The notes under the pieces: model-generated
The model's input: the letters and a program-made list of their open reading frames with translations, nothing else
Told to the model about the DNA's origin: nothing
The model's database searches: none
Made by a program: the position numbers and the translations under genes
In this document: in pieces, positions 23,150-29,452 of the stretch
Layout of the letters: each line of letters starts with the position of its first letter
How positions within the stretch are numbered: the first letter of the stretch is position 1
Virus record (IMG/VR): IMGVR_UViG_3300022562_001465
Coordinates: 1 to 43,198 of that record
Direction: 5' to 3' (one strand)
DNA: 43,198 nucleotides
Source of the DNA: a virus

Positions 23150-23260
23150 TTGTTAATTATCAATCTTGATCTATAATATCCCTTAGCTAGTGCATAGCTA
23201 TGTAGCATAACGTGGATCATTGGATCGAGCGTGCTGCAAAAGATCATATTATTGATCAAG
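23150..23260 (+). ncRNA. Hairpin RNA element B
   Basis: TTGTTA (23150-23155), 16 bases and TATAAT (23172-23177) form a plus-strand promoter. TGCATAGCTATGTA is hairpin 1, and the GCAGC/GCTGC-type stem encloses GATC-attg-GATC (here the first arm reads GTAGC, which can pair as G-U). The terminal hairpin is GATCA-tattat-TGATC. The block CCATTCTGTTCTATTAACC on its left (23130-23148) is shared with element C only. Confidence 0.55.
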
Positions 23261-23315
23261 TAACTAAAGATAGGCATAAAGCCATTAACCCCAATATCAC
23301 TACAATCAACAGCAT
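23256..23315 (-). CDS. Possible 19-residue hydrophobic peptide
   Basis: The frame reads MLLIVVILGLMALCLSLVT and would be a single membrane helix. Its stop codon is the TGA in GTTACTTGATCA at the edge of element B, the same position at which the 47-residue frame ends at element C. The ribosome site is weak (GGGCGG) and a terminator lies just upstream, so it may not be translated. Confidence 0.3.
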   Translation of the reverse strand: MLLIVVILGLMALCLSLVT

Positions 23316-23348
23316 ATCCGCCCAACAAGGCAACGGATCGCAGGGTAA

Positions 23349-23368
23349 AAGGGGGATTTGCTCCCCCT
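23349..23368 (-). terminator. Intrinsic terminator after the secreted-protein gene
   Basis: On the minus strand AGGGGG (complement of 23363-23368) and CCCCCT (complement of 23350-23355) form a 6-bp G-C-rich stem around seven bases, followed by TTT. It lies directly after the stop of the gene at 23374. Confidence 0.7.
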
Positions 23369-23373
23369 GATCT

Positions 23374-23898
23374 TTATTGTCCAACGCGCACAATCCATGA
23401 ATCATGTTTACCGATCCGCCGCACCGCGATCCATCCGATCAAATTGCCATCATCGGGGTCAGGATCAAAGTCGGGACTATAGCACCACTTCCATTTGCCT
23501 GAGAATACGCAATCCTCATCATTAAAACTGATATAATGTGCATCCCCCTGTCCCCACCATCCAACGGTATCATTGGGAATCTCATCAGCACACATATCAT
23601 GTGTGGTTGGACAAGTGCGAACATGGAATGGAATTGGCAGAAACGAAATATTTTTTGCCAATACCGCATTGTTGATCGCTTGCTCCGCAATTGGATCAAC
23701 CGGCGGATAAAACCATCCTAAATCCTCCGAGTCTTGGGGAGCGTGATCAAGGAGTGAGCTATCCTGTGTCCATTCCAGTCCGGGGGGTGGCGTATAATCA
23801 TCGGGAGGCGGCGGATCGCCAGGGTCTTGTGCATATACCATTGATGGCAACAATAACACCATCACCAAAAAAATGATCAATACCAATCGGTTTCCCAT
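23374..23898 (-). CDS. Secreted or envelope-located protein of unknown function
   Basis: Residues 1-24 are a clear signal peptide (RLVLIIFLVMVLLLPSMVYA, likely cleaved after the last Ala). The mature part begins with a proline/aspartate-rich linker (QDPGDPPPPDDYTPPPGLEW) and continues to a domain with several cysteines (RTCPTTHDMC, NDEDCVF, KWKWC) and tryptophans that ends in GWIAVRRIGKHDSWIVRVG, much like a small SH3-type fold. I recognise no family. A phage-encoded exported protein may act in superinfection exclusion or at the cell wall, but that is inference. Confidence 0.65.
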   Translation of the reverse strand: MGNRLVLIIFLVMVLLLPSMVYAQDPGDPPPPDDYTPPPGLEWTQDSSLLDHAPQDSEDLGWFYPPVDPIAEQAINNAVLAKNISFLPIPFHVRTCPTTHDMCADEIPNDTVGWWGQGDAHYISFNDEDCVFSGKWKWCYSPDFDPDPDDGNLIGWIAVRRIGKHDSWIVRVGQ

Positions 23899-24227
23899 GC
23901 TAGTTCCTTTCGTTTGTTGTGTTTATTATCGCATATCTCAAAACGCGATACAGCTTTTTGTAAATTAAAATGATATTCACGGCCAAACTGTTTTTTGTGG
24001 ACAGGCACGGCCACCTCAACCATTGTTTTACTAAAGCGCTCATCCCGATCCAATGCTCTTAAGATATGCCACCCTCGATCCTTTGGGGTCACGCGCCGGC
24101 AGTGCGCTCGATGAGCAATCAATTCTAAAATAGCCTGATCTCCATAGCCAATTGATTGAATGCCCTGCTCCTGCATAACCGCTAAGGCAATCGTGCCGAT
24201 CTTAGTCTCAGTCATGATGGTTTCCAT
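23877..24227 (-). CDS. Hypothetical protein, 116 residues
   Basis: I do not recognise this protein. Its N-terminal part, TIALAVMQEQGIQSIGYGDQ, and AHRAHCRRVTPKDRGWHILR suggest a small helical domain with a basic stretch. It overlaps the signal-peptide gene by 22 bases. Hairpin element C ends close to its start codon, and the AGAATGGA around the start is shared with the boundary of element B. A second ATG lies four codons in. Confidence 0.55.
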   Translation of the reverse strand: METIMTETKIGTIALAVMQEQGIQSIGYGDQAILELIAHRAHCRRVTPKDRGWHILRALDRDERFSKTMVEVAVPVHKKQFGREYHFNLQKAVSRFEICDNKHNKRKELAWETDWY

Positions 24228-24243
24228 TCTGTTCTATTAACCA

Positions 24244-24354
24244 TTGTTAATTATTCAATCTTGATCTATAATATCCCTTAGCTAGTGTATAGCTATGCAG
24301 CATAACGTGGATCATTGGATCGAGCGTGCTGCAAAAGATCATTTATTGATCAAG
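24244..24354 (+). ncRNA. Hairpin RNA element C
   Basis: TTGTTA (24244-24249), 17 bases and TATAAT (24267-24272) form a plus-strand promoter. TGTATAGCTATGCA is hairpin 1, the GCAGC/GCTGC stem encloses GATC-attg-GATC, and the terminal hairpin GATCA-ttta-TTGATC has a shorter loop than in A, B and D. Its 3' end meets the stop codon of the 47-residue frame. Confidence 0.55.
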
Positions 24355-24493
24355 TAACCTCCCGTGATCGACCAAAGATCGCTGCTAAATCAGCGATAGG
24401 ATCAAAGGATTGTGTAAAACGATCATATTGATCTTTGGAAAGTAAAGATGATTCACCAAAGATGATCAACTCATCAGGATTCTTTTTTTCCAT
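24350..24493 (-). CDS. Small acidic protein, 47 residues, overlapping the end of tmk
   Basis: The frame starts at an ATG seven bases after AAGGAG, inside the last codons of the thymidylate kinase gene. It reads MEKKNPDELIIFGESSLL and ends FGRSREVT. Composition is protein-like rather than random. Its TGA stop is the TGA of GTTACTTGATCA at the edge of element C. I recognise no family. Confidence 0.6.
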   Translation of the reverse strand: MEKKNPDELIIFGESSLLSKDQYDRFTQSFDPIADLAAIFGRSREVT

Positions 24494-25058
24494 TTATCCA
24501 CTCCTTAACTAAGGCAATAATCGATTCGTGAATACGATCAACCGGCAAGCTGCCATCAATTCTGATAAAGCGCTTTTCACGCTGTATCATCTCAAAATAA
24601 CCTTCTCGTACCCGATTAAAAAAACTCTCATCATTCACCAACGGATCACGTAATTGAGCCGTCCTGAAATCAATATCCAAGAAAAAGGTGATGGTTGGGA
24701 AAACGTCCCCCTTAACTAAGGGTTCCAACATCCGTAAACGCGAGATATTCATATTTTGACCATAGCCCTGATAGGCAATCGTGGAATCGAAAAATCGATC
24801 CATAATCACAACCCGATTTTGATCAAGCGCCGGCACAATGACCCGCTGCACCAATTCCGCTCGTGCCGCGTTATAGAGTAAGGCTTGGGTAGTGGGGGTT
24901 ACTTTATAGTTTTCCAACAGATTGCGGATCGCCTCCCCAACAGCCGTCGAGCCAGGTTCGCGCAACAATAACGCATCGTGATCAAAAAGTGCTTTATAAA
25001 GTAACTCCGCTTGGGTTGATTTGCCACTGCCATCAAACCCCTCAAAGGTAATTAACAT
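24474..25058 (-). CDS. tmk: Thymidylate kinase
   Basis: This enzyme phosphorylates dTMP to dTDP for phage DNA synthesis. From the start at 25058 (AAGGGGG lies nine bases before it) the protein has 194 residues. It shows the P-loop FEGFDGSGKST at 5-15, LLLREPGSTAVGEAIR with the conserved Arg-Glu-Pro-Gly, VIMDRFFDSTIAYQGYGQ (the DR(Y/F) dTMP site) and the LID-side FFNRVREGYFEM. A longer frame begins 15 codons earlier, inside the gene before it. Length and motifs are normal. It belongs to the operon running from 28.15 kb. Confidence 0.9.
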   Translation of the reverse strand: MLITFEGFDGSGKSTQAELLYKALFDHDALLLREPGSTAVGEAIRNLLENYKVTPTTQALLYNAARAELVQRVIVPALDQNRVVIMDRFFDSTIAYQGYGQNMNISRLRMLEPLVKGDVFPTITFFLDIDFRTAQLRDPLVNDESFFNRVREGYFEMIQREKRFIRIDGSLPVDRIHESIIALVKEWINGKKES

Positions 25059-25059
25059 G

Positions 25060-25494
25060 TTAAATTCCCCCTTGCCCATAATTCCCAAGATCGGATTCAT
25101 CAATATAAAAGCCGCCCCCCTCAGTCAGCCCGGCATCATCCTCGACAATCACTTGATTAGTAATCTCTGACCATTTGCCTTGTGATTTAGCAAACAATTG
25201 ATCCCAAATATAATTATCATCCGGCGACCAATGGAGTTCGATAATACCCTGCTGTATCATGATTTTCAATTGATCAAAAATATCACCCACTGTTAATCCA
25301 TTAATCCAAACATCATTGGCAAGGCCATCTTTAATCGCCATAAAAATATCAATCTCAGGGGGTGATGGTTCTTTTTGGACTAAAGAAAACTCTCCCTTTT
25401 CAATGGCCTGTTGAAATAAATCGTTAAAATTCTTTATTTGATCCCCCGTTACATAATAGGGGTTGTTTGGTTTCTTTTTAATCGATCCCATCAT
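25060..25494 (-). CDS. Hypothetical acidic protein, 144 residues
   Basis: I do not recognise this protein. It begins MMGSIKKKPNNPYYVTGDQI and is acidic, with PSPPEIDIFMAIKDGLANDV and a C-terminal DDAGLTEGGGFYIDESDLGN. AGGAG precedes the two adjacent ATG codons. The gene overlaps the MazG-like gene by four bases and abuts tmk, so it may be part of the nucleotide-metabolism cluster. Confidence 0.6.
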   Translation of the reverse strand: MMGSIKKKPNNPYYVTGDQIKNFNDLFQQAIEKGEFSLVQKEPSPPEIDIFMAIKDGLANDVWINGLTVGDIFDQLKIMIQQGIIELHWSPDDNYIWDQLFAKSQGKWSEITNQVIVEDDAGLTEGGGFYIDESDLGNYGQGGI

Positions 25495-25817
25495 TCAATT
25501 CTCCTAATCTTGCCATTTTCATCAATCTGATGGGTATCCGCCGATTTACGATCATTTTTCTCAATCACCTGCCGGATCGCCTGTTCCAATTCCCAATATT
25601 CCGCTCCCTTTGCCAACAACATTTGGATGATGGTCACAACCACGTCCGCCGCCTCATGGCAGGACTCCTCAACAGTCCCCGCTAAAACCGCATCCCGCAA
25701 TTCCCCTACCTCCTCATGGAAAATGCCTAAACATTGCGCTATATTCTGATTGCCGCCTTTATGCCCCCAAAACCGTTCTAAAAATACCTGTGTTTTTGTC
25801 CATAAAGTTAAAAGCAT
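25491..25817 (-). CDS. MazG-like nucleotide pyrophosphohydrolase
   Basis: The all-alpha NTP pyrophosphohydrolase signature is present. FHEEVGELRDAVLAG (Glu30-Glu31 and Glu34) is followed by a second acidic helix, SCHEAADVVVTIIQMLLA, giving the E-x-x-E...E-x-x-D pattern that binds magnesium. These enzymes remove diphosphate from NTPs, dNTPs or damaged nucleotides and in phages are often linked to dNTP pools or ppGpp. The 108-residue length is normal for the minimal family. It overlaps its neighbours on both sides and shares an operon with tmk. Confidence 0.78.
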   Translation of the reverse strand: MLLTLWTKTQVFLERFWGHKGGNQNIAQCLGIFHEEVGELRDAVLAGTVEESCHEAADVVVTIIQMLLAKGAEYWELEQAIRQVIEKNDRKSADTHQIDENGKIRRIE

Positions 25818-26053
25818 TACAAAACCCTCCCAAGCATCATTAAAAAAATGTTGCAGCCCGTTAGCATCAGGATAAACAAAGTACAGCAGGTCATAAAGCG
25901 TTTATCCTTTTGCGCCTGATTATCGCGCACGATTTTACGGTAAATCCGCAGGCGTTCTTCTGCCGTTTTACCGCGTGCCAACTTTTCAAACCGCGCCTTG
26001 TTTTGCTGCGATTTGATATAAGATTCCATGATTTTCTTTTTATTCCCGTTCAC
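25817..26053 (-). CDS. Small protein with a C-terminal membrane helix
   Basis: The first 50 residues are very basic and helical (KKKIMESYIKSQQNKARFEK, then RLRIYRKIVRDNQAQKDKR). Residues 53-74 (MTCCTLFILMLTGCNIFLMM) form a membrane helix. That is the layout of a tail-anchored protein with its bulk in the cytoplasm. I recognise no family; holin-like or superinfection roles are possible but not supported. Confidence 0.6.
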   Translation of the reverse strand: MNGNKKKIMESYIKSQQNKARFEKLARGKTAEERLRIYRKIVRDNQAQKDKRFMTCCTLFILMLTGCNIFLMMLGRVL

Positions 26054-26088
26054 GGTTAATCCTATAGCTAAAGGGTAAATCGATTTTG

Positions 26089-26508
26089 TTAGGGATAGGA
26101 ATTAGATATTGCACAACCACGCTCATCCCCCTCCAATAGTTTCAAAACTGCTTGCCCCAATGGGGTTAATTCTTTTTGATCATTGATTAAAAAAAACTGC
26201 TTGGCTTTTTTGCTAACCGATCCCGTAAAACGCTGATCTCGATACTGATCACATTCTCGTGCCGTTAGCTTGCGGCTAATCGTATCGGCAGCAAAAATGC
26301 TAAAGCAGCCCATCACAAACGCATTGGGATACCCCTTGCCCAATAAAAACGCCTGTGCCTCAATCTTGCTCCCCTCAAACTGCTCCTGAGCAAGCATTTG
26401 GCTATCATCAGGCTTTAATTTGCCTGCCGTGATCCCGAAGGTATCTCTCCCCCTCCTATACAAAAGATAATCACGGCGGCCATCATTGAATTTAATAATT
26501 CCCTGCAT
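26089..26508 (-). CDS. Hypothetical protein, 139 residues
   Basis: I do not recognise this protein. It begins MQGIIKFNDGRRDYLLYRRG and is mixed alpha/beta, with SRKLTARECDQYRDQRFTGS and a C-terminal LTPLGQAVLKLLEGDERG that looks like the final helix of a winged-helix protein. It meets the next gene end to start. Confidence 0.6.
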   Translation of the reverse strand: MQGIIKFNDGRRDYLLYRRGRDTFGITAGKLKPDDSQMLAQEQFEGSKIEAQAFLLGKGYPNAFVMGCFSIFAADTISRKLTARECDQYRDQRFTGSVSKKAKQFFLINDQKELTPLGQAVLKLLEGDERGCAISNSYP

Positions 26509-26951
26509 TATTCCTGATCCCTATGGATTAATCGAGGGAAGTTACGGAACCGCTTTTTAACTGATCCCCAGATTTTGGTTTCCAATTCATCTAATCCGCG
26601 CTCGGTTGCCTCACTCAAAACCGATAAGCCTGCCACTGTTTTATAGAGCCGTAAGTCCTCAGAATCGGGGATATACCAAAAGAATATCAATGCTAAAATA
26701 TACTGATCATATACCCGATCCTCTTTGATTCCTAAAGGTGATACATGAATCTCATGATCAACAAAATAAGGCTCCTGTTGAATCGCCTGTTTGATAGCAA
26801 TGGCATCCGACTCGGTGGCACAATAAACCCGAATGGGTAACTCATAATCAACCCCGTTATGGACTGATGTGGCCTCCACTACTCCAAGCTCCAGATCACC
26901 GTTTTTAACAAGCGATCTGATTTTATTAACAATGTCAGTTTTATTGATCAT
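26508..26951 (-). CDS. Hypothetical protein, 147 residues
   Basis: I do not recognise this protein. It has an N-terminal helix (KTDIVNKIRSLVKNGDLELG), a beta-rich centre with ELPIRVYCATESDAIAIKQA, a hydrophobic segment ILALIFFWYIPD, and a charged C terminus. It overlaps the gene before it by four bases, which puts it in the 28.15-24.4 kb operon. Confidence 0.6.
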   Translation of the reverse strand: MINKTDIVNKIRSLVKNGDLELGVVEATSVHNGVDYELPIRVYCATESDAIAIKQAIQQEPYFVDHEIHVSPLGIKEDRVYDQYILALIFFWYIPDSEDLRLYKTVAGLSVLSEATERGLDELETKIWGSVKKRFRNFPRLIHRDQE

Positions 26952-27241
26952 TTGGCAATTTCCTTTCTTGCATATTCTAGTAAAACCTTTTGGCGGGGAT
27001 CAGATTCAATTTGTAAGGCAAAGTGCAGTATATCCAACAATTCTCCCTTAATCCCCATTAAAAGGTGGGGACGCTTATTCGCCGTCTCCATGTATAGCTC
27101 CAACAACACCAATACCGTCCCGCGCCGAATATCGATATTGGAACAGGTCAGCGCCGCCTTAAGAGGACTTTGATTTTTAGCAAAAGTGGATTTAATAGCA
27201 CTCAAGGCTTGTTGATATAAGCCAATCATTTGTTGATCCAT
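26948..27241 (-). CDS. Hypothetical helical protein, 97 residues
   Basis: I do not recognise this protein. It appears all-helical (MIGLYQQALSAIKSTFAKNQ and LLMGIKGELLDILHFALQIE) and ends with a basic ARKEIAK. It overlaps its neighbours by four and sixteen bases. Confidence 0.6.
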   Translation of the reverse strand: MDQQMIGLYQQALSAIKSTFAKNQSPLKAALTCSNIDIRRGTVLVLLELYMETANKRPHLLMGIKGELLDILHFALQIESDPRQKVLLEYARKEIAK

Positions 27242-27636
27242 TTACCAAACTCCCCACTACGCTCATTGATAAATCTGAAAAATAAGACGCTAAAATATTC
27301 GCCATATGCAGGCAGATAATTTGGCTCAAACTTTGCCCAATAAAAGCCATCCATTGCAAAGGGAGTAATTTTGATCGGCATATCAAAATCACGGATCGCC
27401 TGATCAATAAAGGGTTTGGTGTAATAGCGCCGCAATTCAGGGTAGCGGTAATCCTCAAGTCCCTTACAGTAATTCCCTTTTAAGTGCGTGATACTCTCTA
27501 GCATGGCCGACGGTGTGATCCCATCTACCCATCGGATCACAGTGCGGTATTCAATCCGTACCCGAATCGGTTGATTAGGATAAAGGCGGTGTAGCGCCTG
27601 ACGCAAGACCCGCGCCGATTCTACTTGCGACCCCAT
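27226..27636 (-). CDS. Hypothetical protein, possibly LPD29-like
   Basis: The first 50 residues, SARVLRQALHRLYPNQPIRV followed by RIEYRTVIRWVDGITPSAML, resemble the pattern of LPD29, a small domain found in polyvalent phage and plasmid proteins (helix, strand, strand, then a helix). The remainder is aromatic-rich (PFAMDGFYWAKFEPNYLPAY). The match is by eye and tentative. It meets the preceding gene exactly at 27636. Confidence 0.45.
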   Translation of the reverse strand: MGSQVESARVLRQALHRLYPNQPIRVRIEYRTVIRWVDGITPSAMLESITHLKGNYCKGLEDYRYPELRRYYTKPFIDQAIRDFDMPIKITPFAMDGFYWAKFEPNYLPAYGEYFSVLFFRFINERSGEFGKWINK

Positions 27637-28154
27637 TAAATCACCAACGCCTGAATTAACCGATCCGGCATCCCGTGATTGATTTGCATAGCCAAGATTT
27701 GACTTTCAAACATATCGCGCCGGCTCATAGCCTGAATAATCGGATTGTTAAAACGGGTTTGGGGTTCCTTGTAGGAACAACGAATGGAATCAATAAGCCG
27801 CATTCCTGCCGGCTTGATTTTAGCGTGGACAGCATGACCATTGTCACTAAAGCTATAAATCAAATCCCCGATCTCGACCAACTCCCACAATCCCTTACGG
27901 CAGCCCGCATGATCAATCCCAAATCGGTGTAAACGCAAACTCGTTACAATGCCGCCCTCATGACCACGCGACAATGACCACAATAAAGCTAATGCCTCAA
28001 GGCTTAACCCATTGGCCTGATCGATTAATGTCAACTGATCCCTTTCGAGTTGATATAAAAACGACGAGAGAACATTCAGAGCCTCTTGTTGCTCAGGATT
28101 CATTTGATCGATGCGTGATCCTAAAACCTGATAGGCTTGCCACAATAAGTCCAT
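27636..28154 (-). CDS. Hypothetical protein, 172 residues, first gene of the operon
   Basis: I do not recognise this protein. Its sequence suggests a winged-helix-like core: LTLIDQANGLSLEALALLWS, then GIVTSLRLHRFGIDHAGCRK and GLWELVEIGDLIYSF. If so, it could be a regulator. AAAGGAG precedes the ATG, and the promoter at 28173-28202 lies just upstream, so it heads the operon that runs to tmk. Confidence 0.5.
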   Translation of the reverse strand: MDLLWQAYQVLGSRIDQMNPEQQEALNVLSSFLYQLERDQLTLIDQANGLSLEALALLWSLSRGHEGGIVTSLRLHRFGIDHAGCRKGLWELVEIGDLIYSFSDNGHAVHAKIKPAGMRLIDSIRCSYKEPQTRFNNPIIQAMSRRDMFESQILAMQINHGMPDRLIQALVI

Positions 28155-28172
28155 AAAAATCTCCTTTGCTTT

Positions 28173-28202
28173 ATCTTACACCCGTTATAATTATCTTGTC
28201 AA
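28173..28202 (-). promoter_or_regulatory. Promoter of the 28.15-24.4 kb operon
   Basis: TTGACA (28197-28202) and TAAGAT (28173-28178) are 18 bases apart on the minus strand. The TTGACAAGATAA block is shared with the promoters at 33752 and 39179. Confidence 0.65.
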
Positions 28203-28232
28203 TCCGCTTTTTTATGACCGCAATTTGCATGA

Positions 28233-28970
28233 TTAATCTCCAAAAATAGTTTTTTGTTCAAGTGCTTGAATGATAGGGGTATCTACCAAGCGGGCTTTAG
28301 CATAATCAATATACACTTGGCTTATATCAAACCCAATATATTGCTTGCCCGCCGCGTGCGCCGCTACTAAGGTTGTCCCGCTGCCGCAAAAAGGATCAAG
28401 CACTGTATCGGCTAAGGCCGCTGCCCCAATAATCCGCTGCGGGATTTCTAAAGGGAATGGTGCCGGGTGAGAGCTATTTTGCTCAGGAGATATTGCCCAT
28501 AAATCAAACAGCCCATGCCCCTTTTTTAAGCGAAAGGCCGACTTGGGGATCATATAAATCACCTCATAGTTCGGCGTAAAATGGGTAGTATTCCAATTCA
28601 CGCCGGCCCCGGTATGCCAAATAATCACCTGGCGCACTGGCAAGTCCCCGATAATGGCCTGTCGCATATCTAAGAGGCCGGCCTGTATGCGCCATTTATG
28701 ATTGTAAAAGATGGCCCCGGTAGGCTTAATTAGGCGATACATTTCCAATAAGCATTGGTGCTGCCATTGATTATAAGCATCAATCGGCATATTATCATCA
28801 TGATCCTCATAGCCCCCGACTAAAGAGTTCTTTTCCCAAGTACCGCCGCGCCACCGATTGCCGCCGCCGGTGCTGTTTTGCATATTGTAGGGAGGTGAAG
28901 TGATAATCAGATCAATAGATTCATCGACTAAAGATTGCATCCCTTTCAAAGCATCCATACATTGAATCAT
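28233..28970 (-). CDS. DNA methyltransferase (N4-cytosine or N6-adenine)
   Basis: The catalytic motif TSPPYN (residues 24-29) precedes the SAM motif FCGSGTTLVAAHAAGKQYIG near residues 195-215. TSPPY is common in N4-cytosine enzymes, and DPPY would be more typical of N6-adenine. The middle contains GAIFYNHKWRIQAGLLD and a target-recognition-like region. The 245-residue length is usual for solitary phage methyltransferases. No restriction enzyme gene lies beside it. It overlaps the previous gene as ATGA. Protecting phage DNA from host restriction is the likely role. Confidence 0.85.
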   Translation of the reverse strand: MIQCMDALKGMQSLVDESIDLIITSPPYNMQNSTGGGNRWRGGTWEKNSLVGGYEDHDDNMPIDAYNQWQHQCLLEMYRLIKPTGAIFYNHKWRIQAGLLDMRQAIIGDLPVRQVIIWHTGAGVNWNTTHFTPNYEVIYMIPKSAFRLKKGHGLFDLWAISPEQNSSHPAPFPLEIPQRIIGAAALADTVLDPFCGSGTTLVAAHAAGKQYIGFDISQVYIDYAKARLVDTPIIQALEQKTIFGD

Positions 28971-29452
28971 GGCTTAAGTACCTCCAAAGATGATCCATCA
29001 TAATCATCAATCCATTGCCCGTCCTTAAAAGATAGCCATGTGATTTCATCATCCGTATCAGCCGCCACCATGCACCGCCAGCAAAAAGTAAAAGCCATAT
29101 GCAGACCGCCACCGGGGTGGAATAATAAATCATTGGCGGTTAAACAATTCGGGCAGCAGTCAGGAATAATGACTGCCCAATAAGGATCGATATATAAGGG
29201 GTTTTGGCGATCATTTTTGACCACTAACCATACTTGATGCGATCCTTGTTGGGTAAACCACTTGCCCTCATAATCAACGGTGGTAATTCCATCAAAAACG
29301 GTGCGATAACCAATAAAAAAACCAAATCGGGACTTAATATCCCATGTATGCCAAACCGTGCGAAAGATACGATTAGGCTGCACTTGACTATAAGATTTAA
29401 TAGCCTGTTTTTTAAAAAATACTTTTTGACCAATAGCCGGTCTATTCATCAC
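28967..29452 (-). CDS. Hypothetical zinc-ribbon-like protein, 161 residues
   Basis: The protein has CCPNCLTANDLLFHPGGG and then TFCWRCMVAADTDDE, giving a CPxC...CxxC zinc ribbon in the C-terminal third. Before it is a beta-rich region (KSRFGFFIGYRTVFDGITTV, WLVVKNDRQNPLYI). I recognise no family. It overlaps the HerA-type ATPase gene by 11 bases and the methyltransferase gene by four, so the three may act together. Confidence 0.6.
   Translation of the reverse strand: MMNRPAIGQKVFFKKQAIKSYSQVQPNRIFRTVWHTWDIKSRFGFFIGYRTVFDGITTVDYEGKWFTQQGSHQVWLVVKNDRQNPLYIDPYWAVIIPDCCPNCLTANDLLFHPGGGLHMAFTFCWRCMVAADTDDEITWLSFKDGQWIDDYDGSSLEVLKP

Noticed and set aside
21569-23260. A complete IS605-type insertion sequence bounded by elements A and B
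   Set aside because: No TnpA gene, and A and B are in the same orientation rather than forming distinct left and right ends. B and C copies extend further on one side than A. Ends and target site cannot be fixed from the sequence.
23143-23328. A 61-residue minus-strand frame through element B
   Set aside because: It needs a TTG start, runs through the whole repeated RNA element and has no protein-like pattern.
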